Assembly (NCBI RefSeq): GCF_009856445.1
Contig: NZ_WMFA01000002.1
Coordinates: forward strand, 248,001 to 312,000
Source: Halobacillus litoralis
GTDB lineage: Bacteria > Bacillota > Bacilli > Bacillales > Halobacillaceae
Reading direction: 5' to 3'
DNA: 64,000 nucleotides
The notes under the pieces are model-generated. The model worked only from the letters and a program-made list of their open reading frames with translations. It was not told the origin of the DNA and ran no database searches. Below are positions 26,603 to 35,322 of the stretch, piece by piece (position 1 is the stretch's first letter; each line of letters begins with the position of its first letter). Both the position numbers and the translations under genes were made by a program.

Positions 26603-26638
26603 CGCAGATCTCTGAGTTACAGGAGGTCTGCGTTTTTT
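26603..26638 (+). terminator. Intrinsic terminator beyond the repeat array
   Basis: CGCAGATCTC-TG pairs with CAGGAGGTCTGCG (one bulge), followed by six T. It is the first terminator after the hydroxy-acid oxidase gene. Confidence 0.85.
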
Positions 26639-26767
26639 CATGGAAACAGTCAAAGGTTATGTGCCTCCAAATCAATAATAAAATATCTATAAAAGATATA
26701 TTTTTATTGATAAACAATAAATGTAGTTGTATGATAAGAAAAGATATTAGGAGATGAGGTGCTTTTT

Positions 26768-27250
26768 ATGAAACGTGGATCTACACTCTTTTTGAAGCTG
26801 GCGGTCTTTTTGATTGGGCTGCCAGTTCTTGCGTTGTGTATCTTTTTTGTTCCTGAATTTGCGGAATATGCGGGCGTGCTGTTGTCTGATTTTCCAATCA
26901 TTGAACCGGTGGTCTTCATTTATATGTATTTGACAGCCATCCCTTTTTACTTTGCGCTGTATCAAGCGTTTAAGCTTCTGAATTATATTGACAGCAATAA
27001 GGCGTTCTCAGACTTATCGGTCAACGCACTGAGGGTCATCAAATTTTGTGCTGTCACCATCAGCGTTCTTTACGTGGTCCTCATGCCGGTGATCTATACG
27101 GTCGCTGAACTCGATGACGCTCCTGGTCTGATTGTCATTGCGATGGTCATCATCCTCGCTTCTGCCGTCATCGCCGTCTTTGCTGCTGTCCTGCAAAGAC
27201 TTCTGAAAGAAGCCATTACTATTAAATCTGAAAATGATCTTACGGTCTGA
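26768..27250 (+). CDS. DUF2975 membrane protein (YoaS-like)
   Basis: A 160-residue membrane protein with four predicted spans: about 8-28, 45-68, 95-116 and 125-148. The cytoplasmic loop after span 2 contains LNYIDSNKAFSDLSVNALRVIK, the conserved DUF2975 feature. The ATG at 26768 follows GGAGATGAGG. It is paired with the small XRE regulator that starts ten bases after its stop, the same arrangement as B. subtilis yoaS-yozG. Role unknown; the family is usually encoded with its own repressor. Confidence 0.85.
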   Translation: MKRGSTLFLKLAVFLIGLPVLALCIFFVPEFAEYAGVLLSDFPIIEPVVFIYMYLTAIPFYFALYQAFKLLNYIDSNKAFSDLSVNALRVIKFCAVTISVLYVVLMPVIYTVAELDDAPGLIVIAMVIILASAVIAVFAAVLQRLLKEAITIKSENDLTV

Positions 27251-27260
27251 GGTGATCCAT

Positions 27261-27473
27261 ATGGCGATTATTATCAATATTGATGTGATGCTTGCGAAAA
27301 GGAAAATGAGCGTGACCGAGCTATCGGAAAAGGTCGGTATTACGATGGCGAATCTCTCTATTTTGAAAAATGGCAAGGCGAAGGCGGTGCGTTTTTCTAC
27401 CTTGGAAGCGATCTGTCAGGCGCTTGACTGTCAGCCGGGGGACATTCTGGAATATCAGGAAGACGAAGATTAG
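27261..27473 (+). CDS. XRE-family HTH regulator (YozG-like)
   Basis: A 70-residue single-domain Cro/C1-type DNA-binding protein. The helix-turn-helix runs from MSVTELSEKVGITMANLSILKNGKAKA, followed by FSTLEAICQALDCQPGDILEY, the usual end of this subfamily. The start is the ATG at 27261, five bases after GAGGTGAT. It probably controls its own operon with the DUF2975 gene. The GC-rich junction overlaps no other frame. Confidence 0.9.
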   Translation: MAIIINIDVMLAKRKMSVTELSEKVGITMANLSILKNGKAKAVRFSTLEAICQALDCQPGDILEYQEDED

Positions 27474-27483
27474 GAGGGATGAG

Positions 27484-28317
27484 ATGAGAGCGGTGAAACA
27501 ACTCTTACACTTTGGTTGGGAGCAAGCATGGTCCTGTTTGTTCCCTGTCGTTATCTTTGCTTCTTTGGCGATTACACAATGGATTCCGATGCCTTTGCTG
27601 CCTAGGTATGACTGGCTGCTGATCATTTGTCTTCTTATGCAGTGGTGGATGGTGCGCTCCGGACTTGAAACAAGGGATGAACTGAAAGTGATTACGTTGT
27701 TTCACGTGATTGGGCTTGCCCTCGAACTATTCAAAGTTCATATGGGCTCCTGGTCTTACCCGGAAGAAGGCTACTCGAAAGTTTTCGGGGTCCCATTATA
27801 TAGCGGCTTCATGTATGCCAGTGTGGCAAGTTATCTTTGTCAGGCGTGGAGAAGGCTCAAGGTTGAGTTGGTACGCTGGCCTTCAGCGTGGCTTGTCGTT
27901 CCTCTGGCTTCAGCAATCTATTTGAATTTTTTCACCCACCATTATTGGATCGATATCAGATGGTGGCTATCAGGCCTTGTCCTTCTTGTTTTTTGGAAAG
28001 CATGGGTCCGCTACGAGGTGAATGGTACGCGTTACCGGATGCCCCTTGCGCTTTCGTTTGTGCTGATCGGTTTTTTCATATGGGTCGCAGAAAATATCGC
28101 CACTTATTTCAGCGCATGGGAATACCCGAACCAGGCGGATGCCTGGAGTCTCGTTCATCTTGGGAAAGTGAGTTCTTGGCTGTTATTAGTTATTGTGAGT
28201 TTTCTCATTGTAGCGACTTTGAAACGGGTCAAGAAACACCCTGCAAAAAGTCGCGGCTTCAGTGGTGAGGAGAGACGTCCAAAGGTTCAGAAGCGTTATG
28301 GAAAGTTATATTTGTGA
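27484..28317 (+). CDS. DUF817 family membrane protein
   Basis: A 277-residue polytopic membrane protein with about eight hydrophobic segments and the family landmarks FKVHMGSWSYPEEG, GVPLYSGFMYASVASYL, WIDIRW and ENIATYFSAWEYP. The ATG at 27484 follows AGGAGGGATGAG ten bases after the XRE stop, so it is probably in the same operon. It ends in a basic cytoplasmic tail. Conserved His, Trp and Glu residues within the membrane suggest an enzyme or metal site, but no function is established that I know of. Confidence 0.87.
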   Translation: MRAVKQLLHFGWEQAWSCLFPVVIFASLAITQWIPMPLLPRYDWLLIICLLMQWWMVRSGLETRDELKVITLFHVIGLALELFKVHMGSWSYPEEGYSKVFGVPLYSGFMYASVASYLCQAWRRLKVELVRWPSAWLVVPLASAIYLNFFTHHYWIDIRWWLSGLVLLVFWKAWVRYEVNGTRYRMPLALSFVLIGFFIWVAENIATYFSAWEYPNQADAWSLVHLGKVSSWLLLVIVSFLIVATLKRVKKHPAKSRGFSGEERRPKVQKRYGKLYL

Positions 28318-28380
28318 GTCATAGAAGGCATGGGCATGACAGAGGCGTTTCATTTTTGGGAAGAGAGGAAGTGTGATGAC

Positions 28381-28740
28381 ATGGGGATATCTGTATTACT
28401 ACTTGGATTTTTTATAGTGGTGGGATTCCTGATGGTGCTTGTACCCTTACATATCGTGAAAAAACAAGGAAGAGGATCTTTGCCGTTTAAGAGTTCTTTG
28501 GTGATTGGCAGCTTACTGCTTACCCATTGGGTTTTATGGTTAACAGGCTTCTATGGTTGGCTGCCTGCAAGAGTGGCAGACGTGCTTTTCCTTCCGGTAT
28601 GGGTCGTTCTCTGTGGTTTGGGTGTGATTTTATCAGGATTAGAGATGAAGAATAATCCCGCATTCGCCATTCCTCTAGCCGGATTTACGCTGGTCAGCTT
28701 GATTTTTGCTCTCTTTTTGGATGGAATATCACAGATGTGA
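28381..28740 (+). CDS. Hypothetical four-span membrane protein
   Basis: A 119-residue hydrophobic protein with segments at about 4-25, 36-57, 62-82 and 96-115, separated by short charged loops (KKQGRGSLPFKS). The start is the ATG at 28381, nine bases after GAGAGGAAG. It follows the DUF817 gene on the same strand by 63 bases and shares the terminator at 28841. I do not recognise the family. Confidence 0.72.
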   Translation: MGISVLLLGFFIVVGFLMVLVPLHIVKKQGRGSLPFKSSLVIGSLLLTHWVLWLTGFYGWLPARVADVLFLPVWVVLCGLGVILSGLEMKNNPAFAIPLAGFTLVSLIFALFLDGISQM

Positions 28741-28840
28741 ACCACCCTGCCACACGTTGGAACTTGAACACCTTAATATCAATGATGATCAGGTAAGTGG
28801 CAGCTGGTGGAGTGATTCCCACACTTAAATGGTAGTAATA

Positions 28841-28877
28841 AAAGGTTCCCCGGCTTTTATAAGTTGGGGGCCTTTTT
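28841..28877 (+). terminator. Intrinsic terminator of the DUF2975-XRE-DUF817 region
   Basis: AAAGGTTCCCC pairs with GGGGGCCTTT (with G-T pairs) and is followed by T5. Confidence 0.82.
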
Positions 28878-28993
28878 CGCTTCCTGACTAAAACTTGGCT
28901 TCTTTACTCAGCGAGGCAGTCCAGCGCTCATCCATTGCTGAATCATGACATGAACCCAGCTTTTTTTCATAGAATATGTTGGGGTGAGTAAAA

Positions 28994-29431
28994 ATGGTGA
29001 GAGTGAAATATACAGATTCAGATGTTGCTCTGATGGCTCGGATGATGCGGGCAGAAGCTGTGGGTGAAGGAAAACAGGGGATGTTGTACGTCGGCAATGT
29101 CATTGTGAATCGGGCAGCCGCGGACTGCCTGGATTTTACGGATGTAAGAAACATCCGGGATGTCATCTTTCAAGTCCAGGGAGGAAATTATTCTTTCGAA
29201 GCGGTCCAGAAAGGAAATCTTTTTTATAACCGGGCGAGATCTACGGAAAAAAGATTAGCAGAAAAGAATTTAAGGTTCTGGAGGCAGCACCCAGCAAAGT
29301 ATGCGTTATGGTATTTCAATCCAAATGCCACGTGCCCTCCTACATGGTATGGACAGCAGTTCACAGGCAGATATAAAAATCATTGCTATTATGAACCTGT
29401 AGCTGGAACATGTGCCAGTGTTTACATTTAA
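28994..29431 (+). CDS. cwlJ: Spore cortex-lytic cell wall hydrolase CwlJ
   Basis: Cortex peptidoglycan hydrolase active during spore germination, of the SleB/Hydrolase_2 family. The 145-residue protein lacks a signal peptide, like B. subtilis CwlJ. It begins VKYTDSDVALMARMMRAEAVGEG with the catalytic glutamate in RAEA, followed by VGNVIVNR, FEAVQKGNLF and the C-terminal ALWYFNPNATCPPTWYGQQFTGRYKNHCYY that marks CwlJ rather than SleB. RBS GGGGTGAG is upstream. No gerQ neighbour is seen, although CwlJ needs GerQ in B. subtilis. Confidence 0.94.
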   Translation: MVRVKYTDSDVALMARMMRAEAVGEGKQGMLYVGNVIVNRAAADCLDFTDVRNIRDVIFQVQGGNYSFEAVQKGNLFYNRARSTEKRLAEKNLRFWRQHPAKYALWYFNPNATCPPTWYGQQFTGRYKNHCYYEPVAGTCASVYI

Positions 29432-29469
29432 GAAGCCAGTGATGGCAAGGGATGGAAAGGCTAGATGAA

Positions 29470-29500
29470 GCGCAGTCCTGCATAGGATTGCGCTTTTAAA
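29470..29500 (+). terminator. Intrinsic terminator after cwlJ
   Basis: GCGCAGTCCT and AGGATTGCGC form a 10-bp stem with a GCAT loop and a short T tail. Confidence 0.8.
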
Positions 29501-29705
29501 ATGCTCCTTGAGTACTAGGAAGGGGTCTGAAATAATGGGAATGGAGAAATGATGGGCAGGGGAAAGAAAAGTAACAAAATCCGCCAATACATAGGCATCG
29601 AATCCATTTTCAGAGTGAACGATCACTAGATTTGAACGTTTGCGGAGGACCCCATTTTGGTTGGTCTTAAGGAGCATGGAAGAGCAAAGAGGAGGTGTAG
29701 AAAGC

Positions 29706-29885
29706 ATGAATTGGAAGAAAGCCGTTCTGCTGTTCATTGGCGTGCTTTTTGGTTTAGTCGTGACCGACATGTTCACCCACTCCGGTTTTGATAGTGGACA
29801 GTTGTTATTGACCATTGTTGGAGGCAGTCTTGGTTATAGTCTCGTCCTTCTGTTCCTATCAAAAAGACAAGGGAAGAGATATTAG
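29706..29885 (+). CDS. Small two-span membrane protein, 59 aa
   Basis: The ATG at 29706 lies after AGGAGGTGTAGAAAGC, a strong site. The product has two hydrophobic segments, about 6-23 (VLLFIGVLFGLVVTDMF) and 32-50 (LLLTIVGGSLGYSLVLLFL), joined by a polar turn (THSGFDSGQ), and ends in a basic tail. It resembles the 61-residue protein at 41213-41398 in size and layout. Function unknown. Confidence 0.72.
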   Translation: MNWKKAVLLFIGVLFGLVVTDMFTHSGFDSGQLLLTIVGGSLGYSLVLLFLSKRQGKRY

Positions 29886-29948
29886 AGCAGCACAGGACCT
29901 TTGCAAATCGAGAGCGTAACCATGGAAATTGTAGTAAGGAGTGGTTCA

Positions 29949-30392
29949 ATGGAATTCAAGTTCAGGCCGATCAAGCTAGAAGATGTGAAACAAATCGATT
30001 CATGGAATTATGAGAACTTCGTAGAAAAAGTGGAAATGAAGCCTTATTTTGAGTCATTTCAGCACACAGGTCAGTTAAAGGGTCCTGGTGGATGCGAGGG
30101 ATATGCCGCCTTCGTCGATGAGGAAGTTGTTGGATTGTTTGAGTTCAATATAAACAGAAACCTCATGGAAATCGGGTTAGCCTTGAGGCCGGATTGGATT
30201 GGAAAAGGGTTAGGGGCAACCTACGTGAAGCAGGGCATAGCCTTTGGCATTCATCACTACGATGAGGACATGAATGAGGTAAGGTTAGAGGTGGATGAGC
30301 AAAACAAAGCAGCGATTCGTGTTTATGAAAAAATCGGGTTTAAGAAAATTGAGCAGAAACAGTGTGATATCGAGATGGGAATGGTCTTATAA
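29949..30392 (+). CDS. GNAT family N-acetyltransferase (RimJ/RimL-like)
   Basis: A 147-residue acetyl-CoA transferase. It begins MEFKFRPIKLEDVKQIDSW and has the acetyl-CoA loop as RPDWIGKGLGATYVKQGI, followed by RLEVDEQNKAAIRVYEKIGF, the usual C-terminal GNAT motif. The start is the ATG at 29949, behind AAGGAGTGG. Substrate not predictable. Followed by its own terminator. Confidence 0.9.
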   Translation: MEFKFRPIKLEDVKQIDSWNYENFVEKVEMKPYFESFQHTGQLKGPGGCEGYAAFVDEEVVGLFEFNINRNLMEIGLALRPDWIGKGLGATYVKQGIAFGIHHYDEDMNEVRLEVDEQNKAAIRVYEKIGFKKIEQKQCDIEMGMVL

Positions 30393-30411
30393 GATTTTCT
30401 TATCCTCAAAG

Positions 30412-30447
30412 CGGGCAAACCTAACAGCGGTAGGCTTGCTTTTTTTG
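30412..30447 (+). terminator. Intrinsic terminator after the GNAT gene
   Basis: GCAAACCTA pairs with TAGGCTTGC (one mismatch) and is followed by seven T. Confidence 0.82.
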
Positions 30448-30575
30448 AATTCAGATCGTTTTAATCCCACTAATTTTCCTGTCACTTCCATGAGGGCATC
30501 CCAGGTACTTAAGTCTTTATTTGGTCTAGGTCCACATCATTTAAAAGTGCATGAAGAGAGCGCAACTGTGAAACG

Positions 30576-31679
30576 TTACGCTCGATGACTTACCCATTCC
30601 CGGCCTGAGGTGATGCACACTTTATTTCTGCCCGTTTGCTTGGCGTCATAAAGGGCGTGATCCGCTTCTTTGATTAATAGTTTCGGCTGTATCGTCGTCT
30701 CATTGTAGCAGGCGAGCCCGATGGAAACGGTAATGTGAATCATCTGTCCGGTGGTTAACAGGAAGGGGTGATTTTCCACTCTTTCTCTGATCCTTTCACT
30801 GATTTCCATGGCACGATCTGTCGGACAATCCAATAGAATGACGGTGAATTCTTCTCCACCATTTCGACTCACAATATCGAAGGAGCGTACGGTATTTTTC
30901 AGAATCCGGCTTAGTTCGATTAACACCTGATCCCCTTCTTTATGGCCATAGGTGTCGTTGACCTTTTTGAAATGGTCAATATCGATATACAACAGCGACA
31001 ATTTTTCTTCATTATGTATGGCTTGTGAGGCGATCTTGTTGAAAGATTCATCGAACTTGCGCACATTGTTCAATCCAGTCAAACCGTCTGTCGCTGCTTC
31101 TGCTTTATATTTATTCAACATGTTTTGACTTCTACGGACGAATTCGATCACATAGAAAGAGATAAAACCAGCCATGTACGAAATGATCCAAAAAGACGGA
31201 ATCAGGAAGGACAAGGTCCCTGGATTTTCTAAGAGGTAAACAATCATAAAGGTGAAGATCACGTTTGATGAAGTAAGTGTCAGGAAAATCTTCTTCCGTT
31301 TGGACATGTTCAGTTTAGTTATAGTCAACGTGAAAAGTGTAATTGAAACGATGAGCAATAGCGCAAGCATCGATGATGTATTGAAGCCGATAAAGAACCG
31401 GCCGATAATGACGAGAAACATGGAGGCAAGAGCAGGAACCGGCCCGCCATAGTACGCCACCAAAATGACAGGGATGTGCCTAAGATCCACAATGGTCGTA
31501 TCAAAGTGCATGCTGTACTGCATCAGGACATTCGCTAAAATACCTGCAAGAATACCTGAGAAGATTTTCGTCTTCATCGTAGAAGAACGGCTCAAAGGCA
31601 TGGCATGTGTGGACTGTGAATAAACGAATAAGGAGGCAATTAATAGGGCTACGTTGGAAATCAGTTCTTTTAAAATCAT
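30576..31679 (-). CDS. Membrane diguanylate cyclase (5TM sensor plus GGDEF)
   Basis: Makes cyclic di-GMP in response to an unknown membrane signal. The 367-residue protein has about five or six N-terminal membrane segments in the arrangement of 5TMR-type sensor modules (about 5-185, with DLRHIPVILVAYYGGP in a conserved loop). A GGDEF domain (about 205-360) follows. The active site reads RNGGEEF, a functional GGEEF variant; DGLTGLNNVRKFDE and DIDHFKKVNDTYGH are intact. No EAL domain. The start is the ATG at 31677-31679 after AGGTGAT. Monocistronic. Confidence 0.93.
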   Translation of the reverse strand: MILKELISNVALLIASLFVYSQSTHAMPLSRSSTMKTKIFSGILAGILANVLMQYSMHFDTTIVDLRHIPVILVAYYGGPVPALASMFLVIIGRFFIGFNTSSMLALLLIVSITLFTLTITKLNMSKRKKIFLTLTSSNVIFTFMIVYLLENPGTLSFLIPSFWIISYMAGFISFYVIEFVRRSQNMLNKYKAEAATDGLTGLNNVRKFDESFNKIASQAIHNEEKLSLLYIDIDHFKKVNDTYGHKEGDQVLIELSRILKNTVRSFDIVSRNGGEEFTVILLDCPTDRAMEISERIRERVENHPFLLTTGQMIHITVSIGLACYNETTIQPKLLIKEADHALYDAKQTGRNKVCITSGREWVSHRA

Positions 31680-32009
31680 GGGTATCACCTATTTATGTAA
31701 AAATTCCTCGTACGTGAGGTCGGTTCCCGCTCCGGTCACTCGTCTTGTCTCATGAACCATTGCTGTACGAGAGTAGGGGAGGGGCAATCGTTGGTATAGT
31801 CTGTGTAGTATTATATACTTTTCTTATAAATGAAGAAAATAGTAAACTCAAAATTGCTGTGCCTGTCCTTTGAATTTTTACGATCGTTTGAAAATAAGGC
31901 TGGTGTAGTTTTATCGCCGATGCGTGGAAGGGGAGGAGTTTTTTCTCTTTTGTTTAATATATTCTAAGAGGGAATAACAGGATTATAGACTTTTATGGAG
32001 TGAATACTT
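31680..32009. other. Divergent intergenic region
   Basis: Separates the diguanylate cyclase and mscS-like genes and must carry both promoters. I see no riboswitch-like or operator structure in it. Confidence 0.4.
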
Positions 32010-33092
32010 ATGTCAATCTTCCAGGTAAATGACTGGCCCTGGTCAGATATACTGATCGTGCTGGGCTTCCTATTGTTTTTATTCTTGAGCCGCTTGGGGT
32101 TGAGCTTCTTGATCAACCGGGTCTTCCGGGATAAGGGAAGTATTCAGCGAGCCGCCTTCTCTTTGATTAATTGGGTGGTGTTCAATGGCCTGCTTTTATT
32201 CGTGATTTTCTATTTCTCTGATTCTGCCTGGCTCCTGTATCCGCTATTCACCATCGGTCAGGTAGAGATTACACTGTTCTTAATCATAATAGCCGTGCTG
32301 ATCATCACTTTTGCCTACAGGCTGTCAAAGGTTCTGAATGAACATCTGCTGCCGTTTTTCTTTGAGCGTCATCATTTGGATAAGGGCATCCAGTTCACGA
32401 TGGAGCGGATCGTCCATTATGTCATTATGGTCGTCGCTGTATTGGTCAGTTTGACGACGGTCGGTATCGATCTTAGTGCTCTTACCGTTTTTGCCGGCGT
32501 CTTAGGTGTGGGGATCGGTTTCGGTATGCAGAACATCGCCTCAAACTTTATATCCGGTTTGATTCTCCTTTTTGAACGACCGATAAAAGTTGGAGACAGG
32601 GTGCTTATTGACGATGTCATCGGGGATGTTGAAAAAATCAGCATGCGTGCGACAGTCGTCCGTACGCTGGAGAATGAACACATCATCATCCCGAATTCTT
32701 ATTTTTTAGAGGAAAAAGTAGTGAATCGTTCGTTTGCGGATCCGAGGCTTCGTTTGACGATTCCCATCGGGGTGGCCTATGGAAGTGATGTGCAGAAGGT
32801 GAAAAGGATCCTGCTTGTGGTTGCCGAATTGGCAAGGCAGGAGCACGCCTTCGTCCTTGAATCACCAGCGCCTTTCGTGAATTTTAAAGGGTTCGGTGAC
32901 TCGTCATTGGACTTTGAACTGTTTCTATGGATATCCGATCCGAAAGAAGTGATCCGGATGAAAAGTGAGCTGAACTTCTCCATTTATGAGCAGCTGAATG
33001 AAAACGGGATTGAAATTCCTTTCCCTCAAAGAGATCTGCACATTAAATCTGCTCCTCCATCTTTACTGAAAGGTCAGGAAGAGGACTCTTGA
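32010..33092 (+). CDS. MscS-family small-conductance mechanosensitive channel
   Basis: Membrane channel that opens under hypo-osmotic stress, 360 residues. Four N-terminal membrane segments are followed by the pore helix and hinge GVGIGFGMQNIASNFISGLILLFERPIKVGD, the MscS signature. A beta domain (VIGDVEKISMRATVVRTLENEHIIIPNSYF) and an alpha/beta C-terminal domain complete it. RBS GGAGTGAA precedes the ATG. In a halophile such a channel fits release of compatible solutes on dilution; that is inference. Ends at a strong terminator. Confidence 0.94.
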   Translation: MSIFQVNDWPWSDILIVLGFLLFLFLSRLGLSFLINRVFRDKGSIQRAAFSLINWVVFNGLLLFVIFYFSDSAWLLYPLFTIGQVEITLFLIIIAVLIITFAYRLSKVLNEHLLPFFFERHHLDKGIQFTMERIVHYVIMVVAVLVSLTTVGIDLSALTVFAGVLGVGIGFGMQNIASNFISGLILLFERPIKVGDRVLIDDVIGDVEKISMRATVVRTLENEHIIIPNSYFLEEKVVNRSFADPRLRLTIPIGVAYGSDVQKVKRILLVVAELARQEHAFVLESPAPFVNFKGFGDSSLDFELFLWISDPKEVIRMKSELNFSIYEQLNENGIEIPFPQRDLHIKSAPPSLLKGQEEDS

Positions 33093-33107
33093 GAGTTAGT
33101 TGAGTCT

Positions 33108-33144
33108 AGGCATAAGCCTTCGTTGAAGGCTTATGCCTTTTTTC
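33108..33144 (+). terminator. Intrinsic terminator after the mscS-like gene
   Basis: AGGCATAAGCCTT and AAGGCTTATGCCT form a perfect 13-bp stem with a five-base loop and a T6 tail. Confidence 0.95.
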
Positions 33145-33317
33145 GTGGGTGTATAAAAGGAATTTTCCAAGCAGTTACGAATCGTGCAGGAGTCTGCCCT
33201 TTTCACTTTACTATTTGTACCTTTGACCGTGCTTTTTGTCCCTTCTATTCATAAACAGATTCCTCTGCCGCGCTGAGCTCCTAGAATAAGAGTATCAGTG
33301 AAAAGGAGGGAATATAA

Positions 33318-34769
33318 TTGAAGAAAAGGTACATTTTTAGTTTATTATTATTAGGGACAGTACTTATGATGTTAAGTAACGGGAAATATCTGATTGCCAT
33401 AGCTGCCTGGGTGTTTCCGTTCGTTTTCATGGTTGCCGTAAAGGACTTGAGGGGCCGTTGGGCGTGGATTCTTCTTACGCTCATCATGGCTCTGGGGAAT
33501 CAGTTGAGTTTTAACCGTATGCTTCCGGAATTGGATATTCCTCTATTCGGTTTTATCCCTGCGGTGGCGGGGGCTTTATATGCGCTGCCCTTCGTTTTGC
33601 AGAAACTGTGTTACCGGGTGACCCGATCCTTTCTGGTCACATTGATTTTCCCTAGCTCCTATACCCTTTTAGACTATACGAATGTGTATTTGAACCCGTT
33701 TGGTACGTTTGGCGTCCTTGGGTATTCGCAGGCCCATTTCCTGCCAATGGCGCAAGTAGCCTCAATCATCGGGGTGACGGGGCTCACATTCGTCCTTACG
33801 TGGGTCGCTGCCATCGTGTATTGGCTGACGCTTGATCGGCCGAAAGTACACAGAAAGGGAGTCGCCCTGGCAACAGTCATGGTTCTTTTACTTACCATAG
33901 TCTGGGGGAGTTTGAGAGTCAACGGATCAGTGGATCATCAAACGGTTCTCGTTTCAGGCATTCATACGTTGGATCGTAACAATGAAGAGGTCCTGGAGAT
34001 CTTTAATTTGCGAAATGAGGATTTGGAGGATTTTACCGAGAAAACAGAAAAGCATATCGAAACCTTAATGGAGCGGACCATGCAGGAAGCAGAAGCGGGT
34101 GCGAAAATCATTCACCATTCAGAAGGAACCGCCGTGATGGATGAATCTCAGCGCTCCTCCTACTTGAGTCGTTTGCAGCGTATGGCGGAAGAAAATGAGG
34201 TGTACATGATTACCGTTCCTTATGTGTTTACAGAGGACGCCAAAAAGAATGAAAATGTCTTGTACGTCATCGATCCGAACGGAGAGATTGTATTAGAGCA
34301 CTATAAATATGGCGGCAATTTTATTGAACAGACGGTAACGAAAGGGAAGGAGATCCAGGCTGTTGATACGCCTTATGGTCGGTTAACGGGCATCATTTGC
34401 TGGGATAAAGACTTCCCTTCCGTAGTCAATCAGGTGGGGGAAAAAGACATTGACCATTTATTCATCCCTTCGGCAGACTGGGAAGAAATATCACCCTATC
34501 ATACGATTGTGGGGAATTTCCGCGGCATTGAAAATGGAGCGAATACCGTTACCCAAACGGTTAACGGTATGTCCATGATGACCGATTATACAGGGCAGAC
34601 ATTGGCGAAAATGAATCATTTTACTACCGATCACTGGGTGATGCGTGGCCATATGCCTGTCCAGGGAACGCACACGTTTTATGCGTTTGCAGGGAAGTAT
34701 TTTGGTGGAATGGTTCTCGTTGTGTTTATAGGTCTGCTAGTGTTTATCGTTAAAAAAAGACGCCATTGA
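33318..34769 (+). CDS. Apolipoprotein N-acyltransferase-like membrane nitrilase (Lnt-like)
   Basis: A 483-residue protein with six or seven N-terminal membrane segments (to about 205) and an extracytoplasmic carbon-nitrogen hydrolase domain (about 212-455), plus one C-terminal span. The nitrilase triad is recognisable: E in IHHSEGTAV, K in LEHYKYGGN and C in IICWDKDFP. This is the architecture of Lnt, which N-acylates lipoproteins in Gram-negatives and actinobacteria. The start is TTG at 33318, seven bases after AAAGGAGGG. It forms a tight operon with a LytTR regulator and a DUF3021 protein. True Lnt activity in this organism is inference. Confidence 0.82.
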   Translation: MKKRYIFSLLLLGTVLMMLSNGKYLIAIAAWVFPFVFMVAVKDLRGRWAWILLTLIMALGNQLSFNRMLPELDIPLFGFIPAVAGALYALPFVLQKLCYRVTRSFLVTLIFPSSYTLLDYTNVYLNPFGTFGVLGYSQAHFLPMAQVASIIGVTGLTFVLTWVAAIVYWLTLDRPKVHRKGVALATVMVLLLTIVWGSLRVNGSVDHQTVLVSGIHTLDRNNEEVLEIFNLRNEDLEDFTEKTEKHIETLMERTMQEAEAGAKIIHHSEGTAVMDESQRSSYLSRLQRMAEENEVYMITVPYVFTEDAKKNENVLYVIDPNGEIVLEHYKYGGNFIEQTVTKGKEIQAVDTPYGRLTGIICWDKDFPSVVNQVGEKDIDHLFIPSADWEEISPYHTIVGNFRGIENGANTVTQTVNGMSMMTDYTGQTLAKMNHFTTDHWVMRGHMPVQGTHTFYAFAGKYFGGMVLVVFIGLLVFIVKKRRH

Positions 34770-34782
34770 TAAAGGAGTAGTC

Positions 34783-35322
34783 ATGAAAATAGGATTAGTT
34801 TGTGAGGATAGGATCCGGGAGGACGTTGCTGCAAAAGTTCAGGAGCTCGGGGTTGAGTTATACGCCAGTGCCGATGTGTATCTTGTACAAGAGGGGCTGC
34901 ACCAGGGATTGCTCCCCTGCATCGTTTTTCATCCTGACAACCTTGATGGGCTGGTGGATTTACTACATCATTATGTGGGCAAATCTGTGACATCTAAGGT
35001 GACAGGGATGTTGAATGATGCGTATTACATTCTACCCCATGAAGATATTTTATATTTTGAAGCACTGGATGCCGTCGTTCTCTGTCATACCTCTGAGGAA
35101 ACCTATCATCTGAAAGAGCGGTTGTTTCAACTGGAAAACCGCCTGCCCGGCGACCAGTTTGTCAGAGTGAGCCGGTCTTTTATTGTGCAAATCAATGCGG
35201 TGACGAAAGTCATTCCATGGTTCAACCGAAGACTTTTATTAACGTTTGCAGGGTCAAAAAAAGAAGTGGAAGTTTCCAAGAGTTACGTCAAGTCTTTTAA
35301 AGCGTTTTTAGGAATGAGGTGA
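34783..35322 (+). CDS. LytTR-domain transcriptional regulator
   Basis: A 179-residue DNA-binding protein with no receiver domain. The N-terminal 75 residues are an alpha/beta region of unknown role. The LytTR domain spans about 78-178, with YYILPHEDILYFEALDAVVLCHT, the typical HLKERLFQLENRLP helix and FVRVSRSFIVQINAV. RBS AAAGGAGT precedes the ATG, and the gene overlaps the DUF3021 gene by four bases. LytTR-DUF3021 pairs are common in Firmicutes, where the membrane partner is thought to restrain the regulator. It may control this operon. Confidence 0.9.
   Translation: MKIGLVCEDRIREDVAAKVQELGVELYASADVYLVQEGLHQGLLPCIVFHPDNLDGLVDLLHHYVGKSVTSKVTGMLNDAYYILPHEDILYFEALDAVVLCHTSEETYHLKERLFQLENRLPGDQFVRVSRSFIVQINAVTKVIPWFNRRLLLTFAGSKKEVEVSKSYVKSFKAFLGMR

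Noticed and set aside
25799-26653. Long minus-strand frame (284 residues of LWRDSPS repeats) and the overlapping 180-, 142- and plus-strand 123-residue frames
   Set aside because: They are products of the 21-bp tandem array, whose unit is a multiple of three and leaves all frames open. No ribosome site and no family resemblance.
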